From NCBI GenBank assembly GCA_964632795.1, contig CAZWEZ010000040.1, positions 1 through 32,136 on the forward strand: a stretch of DNA of 32,136 nucleotides. The letters run 5' to 3'. Made by a program: the position numbers and the translations under genes. Origin of the DNA: CAZWEZ01 sp964632795 (lineage in GTDB: Bacteria > Pseudomonadota > Alphaproteobacteria > Rhodospirillales > 2-02-FULL-58-16). The notes under the pieces were generated by a model. It did no database searches. It was not told the origin of the DNA and saw nothing but the letters and a program-made list of their open reading frames with translations. Below, one piece after another: positions 1 through 7,589 of this stretch; the first letter of the stretch is position 1, and each line of letters starts with the position of its first letter.

Positions 1-1641
1 AGCGTGGTCCGCAGCCCGCGGGTTCCCTTCCGCTACGCCCCGGGGCTCAGCCTGATGACCGCCGCCGAGCCGCCCCAGCAGCTGGCCGTGTTCACCGACG
101 GCGGGGCGATGACCGCCATCGACCGCTTCGACGGCAGGCTCGAGCCGCTGGCCTACCTGGACGGCATGACCTCCGCCCTGCCCTACCACCTGCTGGAGCG
201 GCCCCGGGTGCTGGTGCTGGGGGCCGGGGGCGGGGCCGACGTGCTGCTCGCCCGCTTCCACCGGGCGGCGTCGATCGACGCCGTCGAGATGAACCCGGAC
301 ATGGCGGAGTTGACCCGCGCCCTCTACGACCGCCCCGAGATCCGCCTCCACGTCGCCGAGGCGCGGAGCTTCGCCGCCGTCACCGAGAAGCGCTTCGAGC
401 TGATCCACATCTCGCTGCTCGATTCCTTCGACGCCGCGGCCGCCGGCCTGCATTCCCTGGGCGAGAGCCCGCTGTACACGGTGGAGGCCTTCGAAACCTA
501 CCTCTCCAGGCTGGCCCCGGGGGGGCTGCTGGCGATCACCCGCTGGCTCAAGGTACCGCCTCGGGACAGCCTGAGGCTGTTCGCCACCGCCTCAAAGGTC
601 CTGGGCCGCGACGCCGGCCGGCGGCTGGCCCTGATCCGCGGCTGGAAGACCACCACCCTGCTGGTCGGCAACGACGACTTCACCGAGGCCGACCTCGCCG
701 CGATCCGCGACTTCTGTCGCCGCCGCGGCTTCGACGTCGCCTACCTGCCGGGGATGGCGCCGGACGAGGCCAACCGCTTCAACCGCCTCGAGCGGCCCTA
801 CCTGTTCGAGGGGGCCACGGCGCTGCTGGGGCCCGGGCGGCGGGCCTTTCTCGAGGCCTACAAGTTCGACCTCACGCCGCCGACCGACGACCGCCCCTAC
901 TTCTTCCACTTCCTCAAGTGGCGGAGCATGGTCGAGCTGCTGCGCCTGGGACCGACGGCCGGCCTGCCGCTGATCGAATGGGGGACCATCGTGCTTATCG
1001 CCACGGTGGCCCAGGCGGCGGTGCTGGGCGGCGTGCTGATCGTGCTGCCGTTGGCCGCGTTGCGGCGGAGCGGGACGGGGAAGGTCCGGCTCTCGATCTA
1101 CTTCCTGGCCCTGGGGCTGGCCTTCCTGTTCGTCGAGATCGCCTTCATCCAGCGCTTCGTGCTGTTCCTCGGCCATCCCCTGTACGCCATCGCGGTGGTG
1201 ATCGCCGGCTTCCTGATGGCGGCCGGGTTCGGCGCCGGCTACGCGCCCCGGCTGCGCCGCCGCCTGGGCGGCCGTCCGGGGACCGCGATCATGGTTGCGG
1301 CGGTCGGCATCGCCGTCCTTGCGGGGCTCTACCTGGGGGGGCTGGGGCCCCTGTTCGAGGCCCTGCGGGGGCTCCCCGGGGCGGCCAAGGTGGTGGTGTC
1401 GCTGGCCCTGATCGCGCCGCTGGCCTTCCTGATGGGGATGCCGTTCCCGCTGGGCCTGGCAAGGACCGCCGAACGGACCCCGGAGCTGGTCCCCTGGGCG
1501 TGGGGCATCAACGGCTCCGCCTCGGTGCTGGGCGCGGTTCTGGCCAACCTGCTGGCGGTCCAGCTGGGGTTCGCGGCGGTGATCGGGCTGGCCCTGGCCC
1601 TCTACGGGACGGCGGCGCTGGCCTTCGCCGAGCGCCGTTGA
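1..1641 (+). CDS. Spermidine synthase-like membrane protein (5' partial)
   Basis: The reading frame is open to the left edge, so the start lies outside the window; a GTG at base 4 is probably internal. The visible N-terminal half is a Rossmann-type aminopropyltransferase/methyltransferase fold, with the nucleotide-binding loop VLVLGAGGGADVLL, the acidic motif VEMNPD and a later DDRPYFFHF motif typical of membrane-fused spermidine-synthase-like proteins. The C-terminal half carries several hydrophobic helices, including the segments around LGLAFLFVEIAFIQRF and GMPFPLGLART that recur in this family. The family is annotated from its spermine/spermidine synthase fold, but the substrate of these membrane-fused versions is generally unproven. 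It is followed after 46 bp by the DsrE-like trio on the same strand. Family assignment is firm; function is inferred. Confidence 0.85.
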   Translation, partial: SVVRSPRVPFRYAPGLSLMTAAEPPQQLAVFTDGGAMTAIDRFDGRLEPLAYLDGMTSALPYHLLERPRVLVLGAGGGADVLLARFHRAASIDAVEMNPDMAELTRALYDRPEIRLHVAEARSFAAVTEKRFELIHISLLDSFDAAAAGLHSLGESPLYTVEAFETYLSRLAPGGLLAITRWLKVPPRDSLRLFATASKVLGRDAGRRLALIRGWKTTTLLVGNDDFTEADLAAIRDFCRRRGFDVAYLPGMAPDEANRFNRLERPYLFEGATALLGPGRRAFLEAYKFDLTPPTDDRPYFFHFLKWRSMVELLRLGPTAGLPLIEWGTIVLIATVAQAAVLGGVLIVLPLAALRRSGTGKVRLSIYFLALGLAFLFVEIAFIQRFVLFLGHPLYAIAVVIAGFLMAAGFGAGYAPRLRRRLGGRPGTAIMVAAVGIAVLAGLYLGGLGPLFEALRGLPGAAKVVVSLALIAPLAFLMGMPFPLGLARTAERTPELVPWAWGINGSASVLGAVLANLLAVQLGFAAVIGLALALYGTAALAFAERR

Positions 1642-1687
1642 CGGGGCGGCGACAATGGGCGACGCTCGGGCGTCGAAGGAGGAGACG

Positions 1688-1960
1688 ATGGCGAGGAAGA
1701 TCGCGGTGCTGGTCCGCGACCGGCAGGAAGAGGCGCTCAGGATGTCGCTGGGACTGACCCTGGCCGATGACAGGATCGACGTGTTCGTCCTCGGACCGGC
1801 GCTGCACCGCAACCACCGGATCCGGGAATACCTCGAGCTGATGCGGGAAACCGAGGTCGGGCTGTATTCCATCCACTGCGACGACGGCGGGCTGGACTAC
1901 CTGTCGAGCGCCGACATCGCCGGCCGGCTGGCCGGCTACGACCACGTCATCGCCTACTGA
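1688..1960 (+). CDS. Small DsrE/TusD-like protein (90 aa)
   Basis: The ATG at 1688 is preceded by a strong Shine-Dalgarno (AAGGAGGAG), which decides it over a possible start at 1655. The protein opens with the beta-strand KIAVLVRD and alternates strand and helix like the DsrE/TusD fold (about 120 aa in true TusD). The single Cys in SIHCDDGGLDY is the only candidate sulfur carrier. The next two small genes follow with 13 bp and then an overlap, so the three probably form one transcript. DsrE-family proteins carry persulfide sulfur in tRNA thiolation or dissimilatory sulfur metabolism. Assignment here rests on fold-like pattern and context, not on a clear catalytic motif. Confidence 0.6.
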   Translation: MARKIAVLVRDRQEEALRMSLGLTLADDRIDVFVLGPALHRNHRIREYLELMRETEVGLYSIHCDDGGLDYLSSADIAGRLAGYDHVIAY

Positions 1961-1973
1961 GCGGAGTCCTGCG

Positions 1974-2276
1974 ATGAGATTGGGAATCCTGGTCAACACC
2001 GACAGCCACCTGGGCCACCTCGTCGGCATCGCCGAGGCCGCCGCCAGGCAGGGCCACCGGGTCGACATCTTCGCCATGGACGACGGCGTCCGGCTGCTCG
2101 CCGAGGAGCTCTTCGTCGGCCTGCTGGTGCGCGACGGCATCGCCATCACCTACTGCGACCACAACGCCCGGCTGATGGGGATCGCCACCGACGGCCTGCC
2201 GGCCGGCATCATCCGGGGCAGCCAGTACGACAACTCGGTGATGCACCACCGCTGCCACCGGGTGATCGTGCTGTGA
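1974..2276 (+). CDS. DsrE/DsrF-like protein (100 aa)
   Basis: This is the second gene of the trio, starting 13 bp after the first. It begins MRLGILVNTDSHLGHLVGIA, the strand-loop-helix opening of DsrE-type proteins, and has the Cys-containing segment ITYCDHNARLMGI at the position where DsrE proteins hold their reactive cysteine (usually near the middle, followed by a helix). The end HRCHRVIVL is the typical closing strand. Its stop codon TGA (2274-2276) overlaps the GTG start of the next gene, so translation is probably coupled. The likely role is sulfur relay or a small redox-sensitive subunit, inferred from family resemblance and the clustering. Confidence 0.65.
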   Translation: MRLGILVNTDSHLGHLVGIAEAAARQGHRVDIFAMDDGVRLLAEELFVGLLVRDGIAITYCDHNARLMGIATDGLPAGIIRGSQYDNSVMHHRCHRVIVL

Positions 2277-2446
2277 CGACGATCCTTCACATCCTCAACG
2301 ACGGCCCCGACGCGCTGTCGGACAAGATCATCGAGGCCCAGTCCGAGGACCACCGGGTGGAGGTCATCGACCTTAGCCGCGACGACGTCTCCTACGACGC
2401 CGTGGTCGAACGGATCTTCGCCGCACACCGGGTCGTCTCCTGGTGA
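2273..2446 (+). CDS. Very small TusB/DsrH-like candidate (57 aa)
   Basis: The GTG start at 2273 overlaps the previous stop (GTGA). The 57-aa product begins MTTILHILNDGPDALSDKII and ends HRVVSW. The ILHIL opening and aromatic ending resemble TusB/DsrH proteins, which open with a similar strand, but it is much shorter than the usual ~95 aa and has no cysteine. Codon use (mostly G/C third positions) and the tight overlap argue that it is a real gene. It may be the third component of a small TusBCD-like heteromer. A perfect GC hairpin follows directly. The family call is tentative. Confidence 0.55.
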   Translation: MTTILHILNDGPDALSDKIIEAQSEDHRVEVIDLSRDDVSYDAVVERIFAAHRVVSW

Positions 2447-2448
2447 AC

Positions 2449-2474
2449 GCCCCCCGCATTTAAAATCGGGGGGC
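2449..2474. terminator. Hairpin after DsrE-like trio
   Basis: The arms GCCCCCCG (2449-2456) and CGGGGGGC (2467-2474) are perfectly complementary around a 10-nt AT-rich loop. No T-run follows on the plus strand, so this is at best a weak or Rho-assisted terminator. It marks the boundary between the trio and the next gene. Confidence 0.45.
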
Positions 2475-2505
2475 CACGAAAACCGCGACTTGGGAGGACA
2501 CCGCC

Positions 2506-2802
2506 ATGCAGGTCACCATCGTCCACGTTCGCGTTAAGACGGAGTGCATCGCCGACTTCGTCGAGGCCTGCCGCCTCAACCACGAGGGTTCGTTGGGCGA
2601 GCCGGGCAACCACGGCTTCGACGTCCTCCAGGAGGCCGGGGACCCGAGCCGGTTGGCGCTTTACGAGGTCTTCGACGACCCCGACGCCGTGGCCCGCCAC
2701 AAGGAAACCGAACACTATCTGAGGTGGCGCGACACGGTGGCCGGGATGATGGCCGAGCCGCGCCGGGGGGTGCCGTACCGAAGGCTGTTCCCCGCGGAGT
2801 GA
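2506..2802 (+). CDS. ABM-domain monooxygenase, LsrG-like (98 aa)
   Basis: The protein has the usual length and pattern of the antibiotic-biosynthesis-monooxygenase (ABM) fold: an opening strand VTIVHVRVK, a central GFDVLQE and LALYEVFDD, and the closing signature HYLRWRDTVAGMM followed by RLFP. That closing block is characteristic of the LsrG-like subgroup; LsrG acts on phospho-autoinducer-2, but many relatives sit in unrelated catabolic operons. SD GGGAGGA lies upstream of the ATG. The stop overlaps the GTG start of the iron-type alcohol dehydrogenase, so the two are translationally coupled and probably work on the same small molecule. The substrate is unknown; there is no lsr transporter or kinase nearby, so an AI-2 role is not supported. 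Confidence 0.8.
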   Translation: MQVTIVHVRVKTECIADFVEACRLNHEGSLGEPGNHGFDVLQEAGDPSRLALYEVFDDPDAVARHKETEHYLRWRDTVAGMMAEPRRGVPYRRLFPAE

Positions 2803-3992
2803 TACCGTTGGACCCCATCGCCTCCTTCGCCGTCGCCCGCCTGCCGCGGATCGTCTTCGGGGACGGCGTGCTGGACCGGGTGCCGGGGCTGGTCGCCGAG
2901 CATGGCCAGCGGGTGCTGGTCGTCACCGGGGCGCGCTCGCTGCGCGCCGGGGACGCCTGGCGGCGGCTCGAGGCGGGCCTGGGCGAGGCGGGGGTCGGCT
3001 TCGAGACCGTGGCGGTGGACGGCGAGCCGTCGCCCGGCTTCGTCGACCGGACGGCGGCCGGGATGCGCGGCGCCGGCGTCGCGGCGGTGCTCGGCGTCGG
3101 CGGGGGCAGCGCGCTGGACGCCGCCAAGGCGCTGGCCGGGCTGATCCCTCAGGAGCGTTCGGTGCTCGACTACCTGGAGGGGGTGGGGCCGGAGGTCCCC
3201 TACCACGGGTCGTCGCTGCCCTTCGTCGCGGTGCCGACGAAGGCCGGCACCGGCAGCGAAGCGACCGGGAACGCGGTCCTCAGCCAGCCCGGCGCCGACG
3301 GCTTCAAGAAGTCGTTCCGCAGCCAATCCCTGGTCGCCCGGACGGTGGTGGTGGACCCCGAGCTGCTGGCCACCTGCCCGCCCGAACTGGTCGCCGCCGA
3401 GGGCATGGACGCCCTGACCCAGCTCGTCGAATCCTACGTCTCGCGGCGCGCCAACCCGCTGTGCGAGGCGCTGGCGTGGTCGGGGATCGAGGCCTTCCGG
3501 GAGGGCTTCTTCGCCGCCTTCAGGGGCGGCGGCGCGACGGCGGCGGCCGGCCGTTCGCGGATGGCCTACGCCTCGCTGGTCTCGGGCGTGGTGCTGGCCC
3601 AGACCGGGCTGGGCTCGGTCCACGGCCTGGCCTCGCCGCTGGGCGCCTATTTCCCGATCCCCCACGGGGTGGTCTGCGGAACCCTGCTCGCCGAGGCCAC
3701 CGAGGTCAACCTGCGGGCCCTCGCAGAGCGCCTCCCCGAAAGCCCGGCGCTGGCCAAGTACGCCCGCCTCGGCGTCCTGCTGGGTGAGGGCGGCGGCGAT
3801 CCCCTGGCCGGCCTGGTCGGGCAACTGCGCCGATGGACCGACCGACTGCCGCTGCCGCGGCTCGGCCGCTACGGCATGAAAGAGGACGACATCGAGCGCG
3901 TGGTCGCCGCCTGCCGGGGCGGCTCGATGAAGACCAACCCCATCGACCTCACCGACGACGAACTCGCCCAACTCCTCCGCCGAAGGCTGTAA
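2799..3992 (+). CDS. Iron-containing (type III) alcohol dehydrogenase
   Basis: A GTG at 2799 overlaps the preceding TGA (GTGA) and gives 397 aa, the usual family length; TTG at 2808 is an alternative. Reading begins PLDPIASFAVARLPRIVFGDG. The NAD(P)-binding loop GGGSALDAAK, the KAGTGSEAT motif and the metal-site region VHGLASPLGAYFPIPHG with its two histidines 14 residues apart are all present. At the first metal motif the sequence is GMDALTQLVESY, so the Asp is kept but the usual second ligand His is Gln, as in some subgroups of this family. It probably oxidises an alcohol or reduces an aldehyde produced with the ABM enzyme encoded just upstream. Confidence 0.9.
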   Translation: MIPLDPIASFAVARLPRIVFGDGVLDRVPGLVAEHGQRVLVVTGARSLRAGDAWRRLEAGLGEAGVGFETVAVDGEPSPGFVDRTAAGMRGAGVAAVLGVGGGSALDAAKALAGLIPQERSVLDYLEGVGPEVPYHGSSLPFVAVPTKAGTGSEATGNAVLSQPGADGFKKSFRSQSLVARTVVVDPELLATCPPELVAAEGMDALTQLVESYVSRRANPLCEALAWSGIEAFREGFFAAFRGGGATAAAGRSRMAYASLVSGVVLAQTGLGSVHGLASPLGAYFPIPHGVVCGTLLAEATEVNLRALAERLPESPALAKYARLGVLLGEGGGDPLAGLVGQLRRWTDRLPLPRLGRYGMKEDDIERVVAACRGGSMKTNPIDLTDDELAQLLRRRL

Positions 3993-4023
3993 TGCCAACG
4001 CTCAGAGACACTGACCTGTGGGT

Positions 4024-4128
4024 ATCCTTCGACACGCGAGCTTCGCTCGCTGCTCAGGATGAGACATCTCTTTGTTTTTCAACAAAATTCTCATCCTGAG
4101 CAGCCGCGCAAGCGGCGTGTCGAAGGAT
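4024..4128. repeat. REP-like long palindrome
   Basis: The outer arms ATCCTTCGACACGC and its complement GCGTGTCGAAGGAT, and the inner arms GCTCAGGATGAGA (ends 4064) and TCTCATCCTGAGC, fold into one long imperfect hairpin around an AT-rich loop. This layout is the well-known intergenic REP-type palindrome of alphaproteobacteria. It could act as a transcription end for the dehydrogenase gene or be a non-autonomous repeat. Confidence 0.75.
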
Positions 4129-4156
4129 GGCCGGAGGAGTCAGCGATTGTGGCCGT

Positions 4157-4274
4157 TGGTATAAGGCCAAGGAGCGATGATCATGACCCATGGAGATCGC
4201 CTCGGCGTCCCGCCGGGTAGGAGAAACGCCGCCGACGATCTCCATGGGTCATTATCAGTGCACCCTGGTATAAG
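4157..4274. repeat. Hairpin element framed by a 9-bp direct repeat
   Basis: A perfect 17-bp inverted repeat (4183-4199 and 4236-4252, ATGACCCATGGAGATCG and its complement) lies inside two copies of TGGTATAAG at 4157-4165 and 4266-4274. The arrangement resembles a small MITE with a target-site duplication, although the inverted repeats do not reach the direct repeats. Together with the REP-like palindrome it fills the gene-free stretch 3993-4355; nothing else is visible there. Confidence 0.5.
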
Positions 4275-4355
4275 TCGGATCAACCATTTCGGGGGAACGA
4301 AAATGATCGAAGAATCCAGCGGCCTGATTGGTTAAAAGGGCTCTGGTCTTAACGG

Positions 4356-5105
4356 CTATCCGTCATGACACCCCTGGGCGACGGGGCAGGTATACTCGCA
4401 ATTACGGCAGTATTTGGCTACTTTAAGGTCTTCCTTGGTCCCTAAAATAGAACCTTCGACCAACACCTCGTCGGCTTCGTTTTGCACCTGTTCATCCCTG
4501 CACAGATCCCTTTCGAAGGCCCCGCTTCTAAACGCATCCCTGGGACAGGATCGCAGACAGGGCATATCGCAGCCATTGCAAGGATCGAATGTAGCGGGAC
4601 CGGCGGGCTCGAGTTCGGCCTCGATGAACATCCCTCTCAAGCGGACGCGGGTTCCATAATCCGGAGTAACCAGGAGGTTGTTTTTACCGATCATTCCCAG
4701 GCCGGCCAACACCGCGGCATCCTTGAGGAACGCCCCGCCGTACTCGATTTGGTAAGGCAGGGAAAGGGCCTTGATTCCGAGCTCTTCTTCCATCCATATC
4801 CGGAGCTTTTTCGACTGCATCCTCAGCACCCCGTTGCCGGGGGTGAAGCCCGGGATTTTGAGGTTCCACCAATCGAGTTCAGGCTCGGATTTCGGATGGG
4901 GCAGGGCCCACACCAGAACGGTTTTGTGCTCTTCGTGCCAGGTGACGCCCTCGTATTCTTCGTAGAACGGCGATTCGTCGTAGGTCTCGTAGGAAGGCGC
5001 ATTCTTCAGAGCTTCCACGGCCGCGAATCCGGCCAGCGGCGCCCCCATTTCCGTCAACTTCCCGATTATTGTTTTCTCAACCCTGTTACCGCCGCCTGAT
5101 TTCAT
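4356..5105 (-). CDS. QueG-like two-[4Fe-4S] reductase-type protein (249 aa)
   Basis: The C-terminal part contains CNGCDMPCLRSCP and a later CRNCEYTCP, the two cysteine sets of an epoxyqueuosine-reductase-like ferredoxin module. Before them lies AAVLAGLGMIGKNNLLV, the conserved segment of the QueG cobalamin-binding fold. At about 249 aa it is shorter than true QueG (about 340-380 aa) and lacks the tail. I chose the ATG at 5105 because an AAAGGA ribosome site precedes it; an upstream ATG at 5141 overlaps the stop of the acyl-CoA synthetase gene (ATGAGTGA) and would add 12 residues. It is encoded downstream of that gene in the same operon, so a queuosine role is doubtful; a corrinoid-dependent or electron-transfer role tied to the CoA-ligase substrate is possible. 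Confidence 0.75.
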   Translation of the reverse strand: MKSGGGNRVEKTIIGKLTEMGAPLAGFAAVEALKNAPSYETYDESPFYEEYEGVTWHEEHKTVLVWALPHPKSEPELDWWNLKIPGFTPGNGVLRMQSKKLRIWMEEELGIKALSLPYQIEYGGAFLKDAAVLAGLGMIGKNNLLVTPDYGTRVRLRGMFIEAELEPAGPATFDPCNGCDMPCLRSCPRDAFRSGAFERDLCRDEQVQNEADEVLVEGSILGTKEDLKVAKYCRNCEYTCPVAQGCHDG

Positions 5106-5133
5106 GGGTTTACATCCTTTCCGCTTTGGGAAA

Positions 5134-7179
5134 TCACTCATCGTTTAAGCCGATCAAGGCGTCGGCGGCAATCACTCCATGGCCTTCGGCCAAAACCATC
5201 AGCGGGTTGATATCGAGTTCGATGATCGATGAAGGGTCACTCTCCACCATCGCCGCAACCGCCATGACCGCGTCGAGGGCGGCGTTCAGGTCGCCGCGCC
5301 GAGCTCCTCTGAAACCATTCAATAGCGGCGCGCATTTCAGCCGGGCCAATGCATTTCTCACCTGCTCTCTGGAGACGGGCAACAGGAGCGACGCGCTGTC
5401 CTTCATCAACTCCACCAGAATTCCGCCGCCGCCCACCAATAGATAGGGGCCGAACTGCTCGTCGCGGGCCACTCCGACAATCAGCTCGGCGACTATTCCG
5501 TCGACCATTTTCTCGACCAGAAAGGACTCCGATAAGCCCGACATATGGGTCACCGCCGCCGATACCTCTTGCGCGCTTCCAAGGTTGAGCCTAACCCCCC
5601 CGACGTCAGTCTTATGGGCGACGCCCAGCGGCTTGACGACGACCGGATAACCCAACTCATCGGCCGCCGCGGCCGCCTCCTCGGCGCTGCGAACGACGCG
5701 CGATTGAGGTACGGGCACGCCGATCCGGGAGAGACGCTCCTTGGATTGGGCCTCGTTCAACACCTTGACGCGGCCGCTCAGGCGTTGGGGGACGTTGGCC
5801 AGCAGCGGCGGGCAAACAGGTCGATTCCAAGCGGCGCCTATATCGACCGCCGCCTGAATGCCCGCGAGTCCGGCGTCGATGCCGGCCAAGGGCGCCACGC
5901 CGTCCTGAATTAAACGCGCCGCCGCCGATTCCAAAATGGTATCCGAGAAGGTCGCCAGCACGGCGGCCTTGGCGCCTGTTTCCCGCGCCGCTCGAACGAA
6001 ACCCCTCTCGGCGCCGCCCCAACTCGACGGATCGCACAGGTCTTCCCGCGGATAATCGAGTAAACAGAGCGAAACATCGAATCCTTCCGACAAAAAGGCG
6101 GTGAATGTTTCAGCCTTCCTGTCCTCATCATTCCAGTCGAACATCTGGAAGTCGAACGGGTTGGCGGCGACGACGCGTTCGTGCACCGTCTCGCCAAGAC
6201 GCCGTGTCGTTTTTTCCGACAGCGGGGGCATGGTCAGGTCCGGGCCCATGGCGTCGGCAAGCAACGTCAGATCGCCGCCCGAGGTGCTCATGGCCCCGAT
6301 TCGGCCGCCCTTCAATGGACCGAGAACATGCAGAACCTTCAGCGCTTCAATGAGGGCTTCCAGAGAATCGACTCGAGCCACGCCGAGACGCTCGAAAAAA
6401 GCGGTCATTAATACGTCGGAGCCGGCGAGGGACGCGGTATGGGACACCACCATTTTCTGACCGACCTCGGAGCGGCCGGTCTTGATGGCGACGATGGGTT
6501 TGCCCAGTTCTCGCGCTGCGTTGACCGCCACTTCGAACGCCTTCAGATCGGACAAGGTTTCCACATAGAGGCCAATGACCGTGACCCGCTCTTGGCGGGC
6601 CAGGACCTGAATCGCATCATGGATATCGAACTTCAGCTTGTTCCCCACGGACATCATATAGGCGATGGGAAGACCGCGCCGCTGCATGGTGAGGTTGAAC
6701 CCCACGTTGGACGACATGGTGATTATGGCCACGCCTTCATCGACTCGACGGCCGCCCTGTTGGTCGGGCCACAGCATCGCTCCGTTGAGATAGTTGAGGA
6801 ACCCGTAACTGTTCGGTCCGATCAGGGGCATATCGCCCGAAGCCTCCAATAGCTGCTTTTCCAGATCGGAGCCTTCTTCGCCCGCTTCGGTGAAGCCGGT
6901 GGCGTAGCAGACCGCTCCGCCCGCATTCCGCGAAGCGAGATCTCTGACGATGTCGATGGTCAGGTGACGATTGACGCCGATGTATGCGGCATCGGGACTT
7001 CCCGGCAGATCTTCCACCGAGCGGTAGACCTGGCGTCCCAGGATTTCCGTTTTTTTGGGGTGGACCGGCCAGATATCTCCCTCGTATCCCATCCGATCGC
7101 TCTGGCGAATCGTCTCCTCAGCCTGGGCGCCGCCGAATACCGCAATGGAACGGGGTTCCAAGAAACGCTCAAATGACAT
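5134..7179 (-). CDS. Acyl-CoA synthetase (ADP-forming), fused alpha-beta
   Basis: The 681-aa protein has the full domain order of NDP-forming acetyl/acyl-CoA synthetases: an N-terminal CoA-binding Rossmann domain (IAVFGGAQAEETIRQ), succinyl-CoA-ligase-like domains, and a C-terminal ATP-grasp domain (ERLSRIGVPVPQS and GYPVVVKPLGVAHKTDVGGV). The segment VVSHTASLAGSD contains the phosphorylated histidine typical of the family. The enzyme interconverts acyl-CoA plus ADP and Pi with acid, CoA and ATP. Its stop overlaps the first possible start of the QueG-like gene. The acyl substrate cannot be read from sequence. Confidence 0.9.
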   Translation of the reverse strand: MSFERFLEPRSIAVFGGAQAEETIRQSDRMGYEGDIWPVHPKKTEILGRQVYRSVEDLPGSPDAAYIGVNRHLTIDIVRDLASRNAGGAVCYATGFTEAGEEGSDLEKQLLEASGDMPLIGPNSYGFLNYLNGAMLWPDQQGGRRVDEGVAIITMSSNVGFNLTMQRRGLPIAYMMSVGNKLKFDIHDAIQVLARQERVTVIGLYVETLSDLKAFEVAVNAARELGKPIVAIKTGRSEVGQKMVVSHTASLAGSDVLMTAFFERLGVARVDSLEALIEALKVLHVLGPLKGGRIGAMSTSGGDLTLLADAMGPDLTMPPLSEKTTRRLGETVHERVVAANPFDFQMFDWNDEDRKAETFTAFLSEGFDVSLCLLDYPREDLCDPSSWGGAERGFVRAARETGAKAAVLATFSDTILESAAARLIQDGVAPLAGIDAGLAGIQAAVDIGAAWNRPVCPPLLANVPQRLSGRVKVLNEAQSKERLSRIGVPVPQSRVVRSAEEAAAAADELGYPVVVKPLGVAHKTDVGGVRLNLGSAQEVSAAVTHMSGLSESFLVEKMVDGIVAELIVGVARDEQFGPYLLVGGGGILVELMKDSASLLLPVSREQVRNALARLKCAPLLNGFRGARRGDLNAALDAVMAVAAMVESDPSSIIELDINPLMVLAEGHGVIAADALIGLNDE

Positions 7180-7253
7180 GTAGTCGCTCTCCAGCCTTAT
7201 TCGATAATCACTTGATACGTCAATATTCGCAGTTCCCGCCGGATCGGGAAACC

Positions 7254-7463
7254 ATGAACCGCATCTTGGTCCGACTGGATAAGATTACCACGAACGTGAC
7301 GATCAAGAACTTCATGAAGGGATTATCCGCGCGCCGATGCTCTTCAGGCGTCTCGCGGGTCGCGGGAACGACGGGGTTTCATGCGGGCGGCTTCGAGCTG
7401 ATCGACGCGAACGAGCCCGCGCCTAAGCTTCGGGGGCCTTACAAGAAAAGAAATTCAAACTGA
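7254..7463 (+). CDS. Uncertain small ORF (69 aa)
   Basis: An ATG at 7254 opens a 69-residue frame that begins MNRILVRLDKITTNVTIKN and ends KLRGPYKKRNSN. It lies in the divergent space between the acyl-CoA synthetase and the SDR gene. There is no convincing ribosome site and no recognised domain. The basic tail and mixed composition could belong to a real small protein or a decayed remnant. I list it only because it is the longest frame in this gap. Confidence 0.2.
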   Translation: MNRILVRLDKITTNVTIKNFMKGLSARRCSSGVSRVAGTTGFHAGGFELIDANEPAPKLRGPYKKRNSN

Positions 7464-7497
7464 TGCACTGCCGGTTTTTTCCCAAACGCGATAATTG

Positions 7498-7510
7498 GCA
7501 TAAATTATGC
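7498..7510. promoter_or_regulatory. Short palindrome upstream of SDR gene
   Basis: GCATAA-A-TTATGC is a perfect 6-bp dyad in an AT-rich stretch, followed at once by TATACAT, which could be a -10 box for the SDR gene starting at 7590. No good -35 is visible. It is a candidate operator only. Confidence 0.3.
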
Positions 7511-7589
7511 TATACATTTGTCAGCCGGCGCACTGGTGAGAGAGCGCTACGCGTAAACCCGAAATATACCATGGCGCGGGAGGCAAGAA

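Noticed and set aside
592..1872. Long minus-strand frame of 426 codons
   Set aside because: Antisense to the spermidine-synthase-like gene; low-complexity Arg/Gln/Gly-rich product typical of high-GC shadow frames.
2506..3992. Quorum-sensing AI-2 processing by LsrG-like protein
   Set aside because: No lsrK, lsrR or Lsr transporter genes are near; ABM proteins are functionally diverse.
2715..3998. Minus-strand frame of 427 codons
   Set aside because: Antisense to the alcohol dehydrogenase, with no domain; GC-driven shadow.
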